Positions 1-6,726 of a stretch of 8,295 bases of DNA are shown here, one piece after another. How positions within the stretch are numbered: position 1 is the stretch's first letter; every line of letters starts with the position of its first letter. Both the position numbers and the translations under genes were made by a program. A model generated the notes under the pieces. That model was not told the origin of the DNA. It made no database searches and saw only the letters and a program-made list of their open reading frames with translations. The stretch is taken from contig JANXQX010000032.1 in the NCBI GenBank assembly GCA_025353305.1, positions 1 through 8,295 on the forward strand, given 5' to 3'. Source of the DNA: Holophagaceae bacterium (GTDB lineage: Bacteria; Acidobacteriota; Holophagae; Holophagales; Holophagaceae).

Positions 1-300
1 GCCTGCGAAGGAGCCGTCGAAGTCCGAGCCCCCGGCGCTTTGGCCGAGGTCCAGCGGCGTGACGCGGGCATCCGCCACGGCCGAGGCTGTGCCCACCTGG
101 AGCGCGGCACTTCGCCATACCGATGTGAAGTCGGCCTTGTCGACCCGGATCCAGTTAGCAGGCTGGCTAGAGGCGAAAGACGCGCGGCCATGGGCATCCA
201 GATCCTTGACAACGAGCGGATCAATGCCTTCGAGTGTGGCTTTGCCGCCCGTCAGGAACATGCCCGTGCGGTCATCGAAGGCGCCGACCAGCAATGCTCC
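1..300 (-). other. Carboxypeptidase-regulatory-like domain at visible end of lipoprotein
   Basis: Residues 1726-1825 read GALLVGAFDDRTGMFLTGG, then a Gly-rich turn (DLDGHG), a strand ending in DKADFTSVWR and a closing VADARVTPLD. This is the pattern of the carboxypeptidase-D regulatory-like fold (domain opening, glycine turn, aromatic K-x-x-[FY]-x-S strand, DAR-TPL end). From general knowledge, such a domain with this ending often precedes a long C-terminal passenger, including RHS/YD-repeat regions, in large secreted proteins. That continuation is outside the window and is inferred only. Confidence 0.5.
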
Positions 301-3300
301 GCCACCGGAGCGGACTTCCACATAGGTTCGGGCCGTGACCGTCTCGCCGTTGGTATCGGTGCCAATGGCTTGCACGGCGATGCGAGACCCGGCGACAGCA
401 TCGCTCGGCACGATGGCCGGGACCGCATCGAAGGGTGAAGTGATGTGCTGGAGCAGTCGTCCATTCCACGAGAGGTCGGCGCTCACGAGGGTGGTGCCCG
501 TCTCCGGCGTGACCTTCAGTTGCACTGTGTCCCCGGGCTTGGCGAGGGCGGGTGCATCCAGGCGGATTCGGGGCATCGTCGGTTCGAAGATCACATCCCG
601 CCGCTCGGAGAAATGCTCACCCGCAAGGGTGGTGACCTCCATGAGCAGGGCGTTGGCACCCTTATCCACGAGCTGGACATCACCCGTGATCTGGCCACCT
701 GTTCCGCTACCACTGAGCTGCATGGGCACGCCGTTGATCGCGACCGAGGCGATGCCCGGCAGGTCCGCGCGGCCGGTGATGGAAACAGTGCGGCTGGACG
801 TGTGGAAGCCGTTCCCGGGCAAGTCCCATCGGTACGTGGACGTGCCCGATACCACCAGGGTGCCGTGGACCACGGCGGTCACGGTGATGCCCGCGGCATT
901 CGTAGCCGTGGCGAGAATCGCATTGGCACCAGGGTTCAGGGCTGCTTGCCCTGTGAATTTCAAGGTGGCTGGATCCACAGCCACGGCACTGCCTTGCAGT
1001 TGTACCGTTAGCCCACTCTGGTTGACTCGGCCGTTCACTTGGATGGTGCTCACCCCTGAGGAGAAGTCCTCCATCGGCGCGTCTATCTGGATTTTGGGCC
1101 GGCCTGCGTCGTCCATGTCCTGGACGCGGACCACCGTGCGGGTTTCCGTAGCGCTCTGGCCGAAGGCATTGGTGGCGATGGCTGTAACGGAATTGGAGCC
1201 CGCCAGGAGGTTCGCCATGGGCCAACTGAAGTGGCCGGTTGCATCGAGAACCACAGCGGTGCCGTTGATTTTGAAGGTCAACGGTTTCACCGCCTCCGGA
1301 GCCGTCACGGACCCGGTGACTGTGAGACCAGCCTGGGTGGTGCGGAAGCTGCCGCTGCCATCGAAGATGGGCGAGTCGAACACAATCTGCGGCGCGGTGA
1401 GGCCGACGTCCAGGTTGCGGGTGATGGAGGCGCGGTTGCCCGCGCGGTCCACCGCGTCAGCGCGCAGCACAAGGTGGCCTTCCTGCAACACGAGGTCCGT
1501 CTGCACCGAATAGGGCGTGCTCGAACGGGGATCATCGCTGGGTTCCAGGGGCGCGCTCTGCCCGTTGATGGAGGCCAGCACGGGCTCGTTGACGCCCACG
1601 GCGGCGGTAATCTGCCGCACCGTCAGCCGGGAGCCCTCGGCGGGCGTCGGCGAGAGCCAGGTCAACACAGGCACGGTCCAGTCGAAGTGGACGTACACCG
1701 TGGCCTCGCCCTTGCCATAAGCATTGGTGGCTTCCGCGGCGATCTTGACGATGCCTTCCTTGTCCGAGGTGATTGCCAACTGGAAGCCACCCGTGGCATC
1801 CAGGGGCACGGTTTTTCCGTAGAGGATCAGCGCCGCTTGCGGATCATCCACGATGCCTTGCACCATCAGCGAGTGTTGGTTCGTGCCAAAGCCGTCCATG
1901 GGCGTCGTGATGGTGATGATGGGCACGCCACCGACCCCGCCGCCGCCGATGGGTTTCGTCACGGTGCGCGTATCGTTTGCGCTGCGACCGTCCGGCAGGC
2001 TCGCGCTGTAGACCAGTACGTTCTCGCCGGGTTGGAGGGGCACATCCCCGGAGAAAGCAGTGCCGGCCATGGCCATGGCCACGCCGTTCACATCCACGCT
2101 GGCGCCGGTTTCCGAAACGGATCCCGCCGTGTGGATGGACGTGAGATTGGAGCTGGCGCGGTTGGCCGGTTCGGTCACGGTGAGCGTGAGGGGATTCGGC
2201 GGCGGCGGGGGCGGTGTGTAGCTCACGTTTTTCGTGGCGCTGGCGCTGCGGCCACCTGAAGCGGTGGCAATGAATTGCAGGACATTGGCGCCGGGGCTCA
2301 AGGTCATCATGCCACTGAAAGCACCGCTGCCACTGACGCTCAGGGGTTGTCCATTCACGGTCACCGTGGCGCTGGGATCCGAAACGCTGCCCGAAATCGC
2401 AAGATTCGGATCCGCCACGGTGGCGCCATCGGCCGGTGTGAGGACGGTCAAGGTGAGGGCGGGCGGCGGAGTGTAGGTGCACTGGATCTGAATGGGTAGG
2501 CTGTTTTCATTGCCCAGGGTGTCCTTGGCGCTCAGCGTGGTCTGGTTGGCACCGGGGGCCAGGCTCCAGACGAAGCTGAAGTGCCAGATTCCATCGGCGG
2601 CCAGGCTTGCGCCATCGCGGGCGAGGCTCGCGATGCCGTGCAGATCATCGGCCCAGCCCGTGACCACCAGGCTTGTCTGGGCGGTGGTGGCGGGCAAGGC
2701 CGGAACGATGTGGATGATGGGCGCCGTACGGTCGATGACGATGTGGCGCTCGTCGCTGCCGGGCGGTCCATTCTTGTTCGTGGATTCTGCGCGGATCGTG
2801 AACGGGCCTTCAGGTGGGGTGAGCCGGGTCTGGAAGGCGCCGCCCGGATCCACACTGACGATTAGTCCCTGGACCTTCACCGTGTCGGAGGCTTGGTCGA
2901 CCTTGCCTTTCACGGTGATCTGCGCTGCTTTAGTGATGAGTCCTTCGGCGGGCTCCAGGAGGTGGACGCGCGAGGCTACACCGGGAACATAGGTCACGTT
3001 TTTGGTGGCGCTGGCGCTGCGACCGCCGGGGGCCGTGGCGAGGAACTGCAAAACATTCAAGCCGGAGCTCAAGGTGATCGTGCCACTGAAGGCGCCGCTG
3101 CCATTGACGCTCAGGGGCTGGCCGTTCACGGAAACTGTGGCGCTGACATCGGAAACGCTGCCCGAGACCGCCAGATTCGGATCCGAAACGGTAATGCCGT
3201 CGGCAGGAGTGAACACAGTGAGGATGAGTGGATCCGGTGGCGGCGGCGTGTAGGTGCATTGGAGCTGGAGGGACAGGTTGCTTTCGTTTCCAAGGGTGTC

Positions 3301-5475
3301 CTTGGCGCTGAGGGCGGTCTGATTGACGCCGGCTGCCAGGTTCCAGACAAAGCTGAAGTGCCATTGGCCATCTGCGGAGAGAACCGCCCCATCGCGGGCG
3401 AGGCTCGCGACGCCATGCAGATCATCGGCCCAGCCCGTGACCACGATGCTTGTCTGAACCGAGCTGGCGGGCAAGGCCGGAACGATGTGGATGCTGGGCG
3501 CCGTGCGGTCGATGACGATGTGGCGCTCGTCGCTGCCGGGCGGTCCATTCTTGTTCGTGGATTCGGCGCGGATCGTGAGCGGTCCTTCGAGTGGCGTGAG
3601 CTGGATCTGGAAGGCGCCGGCCGCATCCACGCTGACGATTTGCCCCTGGACCTTCACCGTGTCGGAGGCCTGCTCCACCTTGCCATTCACTGTGATCTGC
3701 GTCGCTCTGGTGATGAGCCCTTCGGCGGGCTCCAGGAGGTGGACGCGCGAGGCTACGGGGGGAATGTAGGTCACGTTTTTCGTGGCGCTGGCGCTGCGGC
3801 CGCCGGAAGCCGTGGCCAGGAATTGAAGAATATTAGGGCCAGAGTTCAGTGTGGTCGTGCCGCTGAAGACTCCGCTGCCGATGACGCTCAAGGGCAGGCC
3901 GTTCACGGTCACCGTGGCGCTGGCATCGGAAACGCTGCCCGAGACCGCCAGATTCGGATCCGAAACGGTGCTGCCATCGGCAGGCGTGAGCACGGTCAAG
4001 GTGAGGGTCGGTGGAGGTGGATCGACGCGCAGGACCTGGAGCACCAGGCTGCTTTCATTGTCCAGCGTATCCGTGGCGTGGAGCACGGTCTGGTTCGCGC
4101 CGAGGGCGAGATTCCAGACGAAGGTGAAGTGCCAGGTTCCATCAGCGGCCAAGCTTGCGCCATCGCGGCCGAGGCCCGCCACGCCGTGCAGGTCATCGGC
4201 CCAGCCCGTGACGACAACGCTTGCCTGAATCGTGCTGGCGGGCAGGGCCGGAACGATGTGGATGGCAGGGCCGGTGCTGTCGCGTTCCACCCGGACCTCA
4301 AGCGTGCCCACATTGCCGGCGGCGTCCACGGCCTGGAGACGAAGCGTGTTGGGACCCTCATTCAAAGTGGCGGGGCCGCTGAATTTCTTCGCGGGATCCA
4401 GCGGGACCGGCGCGTTTTGGAGCTGCAACATGCAGGCGGTGGCATCGTCCACCTGTCCCGCCAGTGTGAGCTGGCCCGCCCTGGTGAGAATGGGGGGCGC
4501 CGGGTTCAAGCGGATCACGGGCGGCGAGCGGTCGATGATGAGGTGGCGCGTGTCCTGGCCGTGGGCGCTATCCGCTCCGGTGGCCTCTGCCAGCAAGGTT
4601 AGTGGTCCTTCCGGCGGCATGATCTGGATCTGGAAAGCTCCACCTGCATCCGGCGTGACGGCCTGGCCTTGCACCCTTACGGACGTGGCGGCCACGCTGG
4701 CCCTGCCCCTCACCATGATCGAAACCGCATTGGTGATGAGGCCTTCAGCGGGCTCAGCGATCTGCACCATCAGGTTCGCGGGAGTGAAGGTCACATGGCG
4801 CAGGCCGGTGGCGTGACGGTTGCCATCCTTTGAGGTTGCCTCGAAGATCAGCGTATTGACGCCTTCCTGGAGTGTCCGGGCAGAGCTGAAGCCGCCATTT
4901 GCGTCCAGGGCGACGGACTGGCCGTTGATGGCGAGCATCGCGTTCGGTTCGCTGACACGGCCCGAGGCCAGGATCTGGGCTGAACTGACAGCCTGACCTT
5001 CGATGGGGGCATTCACTTGCAGGGCCAGTTCAGGCCAGGTGAAGGTCACGGTGCGGATGATCCGCTCCGAGGGCGCCACATTCGGCAGCAGATCCGAGCC
5101 GCGCCCGGGGGTGCTCGCGGGCCAGGCTTCGAATACAAAAGTGTTGGTGCCTTCCTTCAGATCGCCGGTGGTGGTGAAACGGCCGTCGGCGCTGAGGTTC
5201 AGGGGCTTGCCGTTCACGCCCACGATGGCGCTGGTGTCGGCCACGTGGCCGCGGATATCCGTGGTGGGCGCGTTCAGGCGCGCGCCCTCGCTGGGGCTCT
5301 CCACCACCAGACCCAAGGGTGCTGGCGGTGGCAGGACAGCGTGCCCTCCGCTACAAGCGGACAGCACCATAATCGCCAGCACGCCCAACACGACGAAGCC
5401 AGCCTTGAAGAAGGGTGCGAGATCCGTGCGGAGGCTGCGGATGGGTCTGGCAAGAATCGAAGGGTTTCGGGTCAT
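1..5475 (-). CDS. Giant Ig-like-repeat lipoprotein, 3' end outside window
   Basis: The frame is open for 1825 codons from ATG 5475 to base 1; I read every codon and found no stop. Residues 1-41 form a lipoprotein signal: a basic start (several Arg, Lys24), a hydrophobic stretch at 27-38 and lipobox LSAC with Cys41, followed by Ser42 and a Pro-rich linker. From about residue 54 the protein is an almost unbroken row of 80-90-residue Ig-like beta-sandwiches. Their recurring signature is an N-terminal PxxG, a central VNG or VQG, an FSG/FQI strand, an L..G.N turn and a closing A...G strand, as in glucodextranase-B/Big-type domains. Proline linkers (residues 1088-1093 are six Pro) and a Gly linker (1177-1183) separate blocks. 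The last 100 visible residues look like a carboxypeptidase-regulatory domain. Expected location is the outer membrane or cell surface, with a scaffold or adhesin role; the effector or binding part may lie beyond the edge. GTG 5484 is an alternative in-frame start. Frame and lipoprotein call are firm; function is not. Confidence 0.93.
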   Translation of the reverse strand, partial: MTRNPSILARPIRSLRTDLAPFFKAGFVVLGVLAIMVLSACSGGHAVLPPPAPLGLVVESPSEGARLNAPTTDIRGHVADTSAIVGVNGKPLNLSADGRFTTTGDLKEGTNTFVFEAWPASTPGRGSDLLPNVAPSERIIRTVTFTWPELALQVNAPIEGQAVSSAQILASGRVSEPNAMLAINGQSVALDANGGFSSARTLQEGVNTLIFEATSKDGNRHATGLRHVTFTPANLMVQIAEPAEGLITNAVSIMVRGRASVAATSVRVQGQAVTPDAGGAFQIQIMPPEGPLTLLAEATGADSAHGQDTRHLIIDRSPPVIRLNPAPPILTRAGQLTLAGQVDDATACMLQLQNAPVPLDPAKKFSGPATLNEGPNTLRLQAVDAAGNVGTLEVRVERDSTGPAIHIVPALPASTIQASVVVTGWADDLHGVAGLGRDGASLAADGTWHFTFVWNLALGANQTVLHATDTLDNESSLVLQVLRVDPPPPTLTLTVLTPADGSTVSDPNLAVSGSVSDASATVTVNGLPLSVIGSGVFSGTTTLNSGPNILQFLATASGGRSASATKNVTYIPPVASRVHLLEPAEGLITRATQITVNGKVEQASDTVKVQGQIVSVDAAGAFQIQLTPLEGPLTIRAESTNKNGPPGSDERHIVIDRTAPSIHIVPALPASSVQTSIVVTGWADDLHGVASLARDGAVLSADGQWHFSFVWNLAAGVNQTALSAKDTLGNESNLSLQLQCTYTPPPPDPLILTVFTPADGITVSDPNLAVSGSVSDVSATVSVNGQPLSVNGSGAFSGTITLSSGLNVLQFLATAPGGRSASATKNVTYVPGVASRVHLLEPAEGLITKAAQITVKGKVDQASDTVKVQGLIVSVDPGGAFQTRLTPPEGPFTIRAESTNKNGPPGSDERHIVIDRTAPIIHIVPALPATTAQTSLVVTGWADDLHGIASLARDGASLAADGIWHFSFVWSLAPGANQTTLSAKDTLGNENSLPIQIQCTYTPPPALTLTVLTPADGATVADPNLAISGSVSDPSATVTVNGQPLSVSGSGAFSGMMTLSPGANVLQFIATASGGRSASATKNVSYTPPPPPPNPLTLTVTEPANRASSNLTSIHTAGSVSETGASVDVNGVAMAMAGTAFSGDVPLQPGENVLVYSASLPDGRSANDTRTVTKPIGGGGVGGVPIITITTPMDGFGTNQHSLMVQGIVDDPQAALILYGKTVPLDATGGFQLAITSDKEGIVKIAAEATNAYGKGEATVYVHFDWTVPVLTWLSPTPAEGSRLTVRQITAAVGVNEPVLASINGQSAPLEPSDDPRSSTPYSVQTDLVLQEGHLVLRADAVDRAGNRASITRNLDVGLTAPQIVFDSPIFDGSGSFRTTQAGLTVTGSVTAPEAVKPLTFKINGTAVVLDATGHFSWPMANLLAGSNSVTAIATNAFGQSATETRTVVRVQDMDDAGRPKIQIDAPMEDFSSGVSTIQVNGRVNQSGLTVQLQGSAVAVDPATLKFTGQAALNPGANAILATATNAAGITVTAVVHGTLVVSGTSTYRWDLPGNGFHTSSRTVSITGRADLPGIASVAINGVPMQLSGSGTGGQITGDVQLVDKGANALLMEVTTLAGEHFSERRDVIFEPTMPRIRLDAPALAKPGDTVQLKVTPETGTTLVSADLSWNGRLLQHITSPFDAVPAIVPSDAVAGSRIAVQAIGTDTNGETVTARTYVEVRSGGGALLVGAFDDRTGMFLTGGKATLEGIDPLVVKDLDAHGRASFASSQPANWIRVDKADFTSVWRSAALQVGTASAVADARVTPLDLGQSAGGSDFDGSFAG
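301..2475 (-). other. Degenerate Ig-like domain array, distal part of lipoprotein
   Basis: After the duplicated modules come domain A3 (1001-1086), a hexaproline linker (1088-1093) and a divergent A-type domain (1094-1173). Next is a Gly-rich linker (GGGGVGG, 1177-1183), then Ig-like domains starting near residues 1184, 1267, 1361, 1460, about 1550 and 1635. These later domains share only the fold pattern (VNG/ING, LDATGxF, GxN) and not DNA-level similarity, so they are much older than the ABC units. Boundaries are approximate because they are set by motif spacing alone. Confidence 0.75.
2476..3252 (-). repeat. Ig-array tandem unit III (A-B-C)
   Basis: Residues 742-1000 repeat the A-B-C order of the preceding unit with only scattered substitutions. 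A further A domain (about residues 1001-1086, bases 2475-2220) follows without B and C, so the array reads ABC-ABC-A. Spacing between the start of the KNVTY-coding motif is 777 bp (3772 to 2995) and then 771 bp (2995 to 2224). The 6-bp difference lies in the Pro linker (PPPPDPL versus PPPAL). This indicates a recent in-frame tandem duplication. Confidence 0.9.
3253..4023 (-). repeat. Ig-array tandem unit II (A-B-C)
   Basis: Residues 485-741 comprise domain A (LTPADGSTVSDPNLAVSG), domain B (LLEPAEGLIT, ending IVIDRTAP) and domain C (HIVPALPASS, GWADDLHGVA, ending in QCTYTPPPP). It is near-identical to the next unit, with landmarks 777 bp apart. For example, the 59 bases at 3506-3564 are identical to 2729-2787. 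The copies stay in frame and read as intact protein. Confidence 0.9.
4024..5028 (-). repeat. Ig-array unit I with an extra domain (A-B-D-C)
   Basis: This is the oldest-looking copy of the module that recurs downstream. Four Ig-like domains are visible: A (about residues 150-234), B (235-319, with EPAEGLIT and HLIIDRSPP), an extra domain D (320-403, Cys348 and VDAAGN) and C (404-484, with HIVPALPAS and GWADDLHGV). B and C align with the B and C domains of the next two units. D has no counterpart in them, so this unit is longer by about 81 codons. Confidence 0.8.
5353..5475 (-). other. Lipoprotein signal peptide, residues 1-41
   Basis: The first 41 codons encode a basic N-region (Arg3, 10, 13, 16 and Lys24), a hydrophobic core (FVVLGVLAIMVL) and the lipobox L-S-A-Cys, with Cys41 encoded at 5355-5353. 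By the known rule of signal peptidase II, cleavage precedes the Cys, which is then lipidated. Ser at +2 carries no inner-membrane retention Asp in the enterobacterial sense. The N-region of about 26 residues is long. The later ATG at codon 36 cannot be the start, because it would remove the signal. Confidence 0.88.
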
Positions 5476-5495
5476 TTGGATCACACTCAGACGGG

Positions 5496-5528
5496 AAAAA
5501 AAATCAGGGCTTGAAGCCGATGGGCTTC
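5496..5528 (-). terminator. Possible weak intrinsic terminator or attenuator
   Basis: On the minus strand a 6-bp perfect stem with a 4-nt loop (GAAGCC-CATC-GGCTTC, 5528-5513) lies in the last codons of the ORF6N gene. A run of eight T (5503-5496) follows. Nine bases, including the TGA stop, separate the stem from the T-run, which is longer than in a classical Rho-independent terminator, and the stem is short. It may cause partial termination before the giant lipoprotein gene, or be chance. Confidence 0.3.
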
Positions 5529-6037
5529 TTCTTCGGAGCTGGGGGGGCCGGGGGCTCCATGAGTTGGCGGATCGCATCGAAAATGGTCTTGAACTGGGAA
5601 TCGTATTTCCGCTCCAGTGCGGTCATCTTTCGCGCCAGATCCTGGTGGGCGCCCAACATGCCCCGGAGCTGGACGAAGGCGCGTACGATGAAGACGCTCA
5701 TGACGACCGCACGCTCCGAATTGAGGACAGTGGCCGCCATGAGTGCCCCGTGCTCAGTGAATGCCATCGGTGGACGCGAGGAATGTTTGAGGTTGCTGAA
5801 CCGGTCGCAATTTGCGACCAGTTCCCGAGCCTCTTCGGGGGTCAGACGGAAGGCGAAATCCCCCGGAAAGCGCTCAGCATTGCGTTTGACTTGCTCATTC
5901 AAGCGCTTGGTGGGTACCCCATATAAGGCCGCCAGGTCCGCGTCAATGATCACCCGTTCATTCCGAAAAAGGATGATGCGGCTTTGCACCAGTTCGACCG
6001 GGACGGTTATTTTTTGAAGGATGGAATGGGCGCTCAT
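5504..6037 (-). CDS. ORF6N-domain protein (predicted DNA-binding, antirepressor-like)
   Basis: This 177-residue cytosolic protein has no signal peptide. Residues 12-125 match the ORF6N pattern well: VELVQSRIILFRNERVIIDADLA near the start, LYGVPTKRLNEQVKRN (38-53), ERFPGDFAFRLTPEE (55-69), then MAFTEHGALMAATVL (91-105) and VFIVRAFVQLR (115-125). ORF6N is known from phage antirepressor-type proteins and many chromosomal genes of this length; DNA binding is predicted for the family, but targets are usually unknown. Residues 130-160 look like an amphipathic or coiled helix, likely for oligomerisation, and the tail is Pro/Lys-rich (PPAPPAPKKK). ATG 6037 overlaps the stop of the preceding gene (ATGA) and has GGGAGG six bases upstream, so the start is secure. 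Its place between genes for envelope proteins is unexpected. It could be an operon regulator or a mobile-element remnant, with no other phage gene visible. Confidence 0.9.
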   Translation of the reverse strand: MSAHSILQKITVPVELVQSRIILFRNERVIIDADLAALYGVPTKRLNEQVKRNAERFPGDFAFRLTPEEARELVANCDRFSNLKHSSRPPMAFTEHGALMAATVLNSERAVVMSVFIVRAFVQLRGMLGAHQDLARKMTALERKYDSQFKTIFDAIRQLMEPPAPPAPKKKPIGFKP

Positions 6038-6726
6038 TTCGCCCCTCCCAGCCGCAGACCTAACACCAGGGCGATCTCGAAGGTTGGAGTGTGGGCTTTG
6101 GCGACGCTGCCCTGGTAGGGATTGCTGGACTGGCCCAGGCGATCGAGATCCCCGAGGTAGGCGGTGCCATCCACCGATTCCTTCGTCAAGGGCAGGGCCA
6201 GCTCCATGCCGATGAAGGGGCGCATCGCGCTGCTGCCGATGGGGTAGCGGGCCACGGCCCGGAACCAGGGCCGCGTAAGGGTTCCACTGCTCTTGCCATC
6301 GGCGCTGTCGATGGCAAGGGACTCCTGCCTGAAATCCAGGCCTGCCCCGAATGTTGCCGCACCGGTCCAGCGCAGCAAACCGCCGAGGATGATCTGGTGC
6401 TCCTGCACCTGCTTCACATCAAAGGTGCCCGATGGCCCTGAGGTCACGCGGTAGTCCAGGTTGCCCTTGGACTGGAACCGATAGCCCAGGGACGCGTCCA
6501 CGGACCAAGCGCCCCGCAGGGGCCAGGCCCAGGCACCACGCAAGGCGAGTCCGGATTGGGCCTTGGGTTCCACATGAAGCGATGTGGCGCCTGCGGACAC
6601 CTCCATGCTCCGCAACTGGGTCTGGACAAAGTCCAGTTGGCCTTCAAAGACCGGGGATTGGGCCGGGAGTGTGGCGGCACTGAGAAGGAGAGGAAGAATC
6701 ATGAATGTGGCGGTTACCGCTGTCAT
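6034..6726 (-). CDS. Exported small beta-barrel-like outer membrane protein
   Basis: The product is 230 residues. Residues 1-24 are a signal peptide: a short N-region, a hydrophobic core (FMILPLLLSAATL) and a probable cleavage near PAQS. The mature part alternates polar and hydrophobic residues in strand-sized blocks separated by Gly/Asp/Ser turns. Examples are SGLALRGAWAWPL (58-70), WSVDASLGYRFQ (74-85), HQIILGGLLRW (110-120), FGAGLDFRQESLAI (126-139), WFRAVARYPIG (154-164) and FIGMELALPL (171-180), ending in FEIALVLGLRL (216-226). This is typical of an eight- to ten-stranded outer membrane barrel, although the C-terminal residue is Lys, not the classical Phe. The open frame extends upstream to 6996, but ATG 6726 is preferred: it has AGGAGG at six bases and starts the signal peptide, whereas the upstream extension is low-complexity shadow sequence. 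It overlaps both neighbours by 4 nt. No specific family is recognised. Confidence 0.85.
   Translation of the reverse strand: MTAVTATFMILPLLLSAATLPAQSPVFEGQLDFVQTQLRSMEVSAGATSLHVEPKAQSGLALRGAWAWPLRGAWSVDASLGYRFQSKGNLDYRVTSGPSGTFDVKQVQEHQIILGGLLRWTGAATFGAGLDFRQESLAIDSADGKSSGTLTRPWFRAVARYPIGSSAMRPFIGMELALPLTKESVDGTAYLGDLDRLGQSSNPYQGSVAKAHTPTFEIALVLGLRLGGAK
6044..6049 (-). promoter_or_regulatory. Shine-Dalgarno of ORF6N gene
   Basis: GGGAGG on the minus strand lies six bases before ATG 6037, inside the last codons (Leu-Gly-Gly-Ala-Lys-stop) of the barrel-protein gene. Together with the 4-nt ATGA overlap it suggests translational coupling. Confidence 0.75.

Noticed and set aside
2476..4023. Mobile element or CRISPR-like explanation for the 771-777 bp repeats
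   Set aside because: The repeats are in frame, have no terminal inverted repeats or target duplications and encode matching protein domains, so they are coding duplications.
2893..4602. A 569-codon plus-strand open frame, and similar long ones at 335-1513 and 1231-2259
   Set aside because: They lie opposite the lipoprotein. The 2893 and 1231 frames are codon-aligned with it, so the stop-free run follows from its GC-rich codon use. The translations are rich in Arg, Gly, Ala and His without domain motifs, and they carry the same repeats as the real gene.
5504..6037. Prophage remnant around the ORF6N gene
   Set aside because: No integrase, repressor, attachment-site repeats or structural genes are visible, and the overlap with the neighbour is clean, so a phage call is unsupported.
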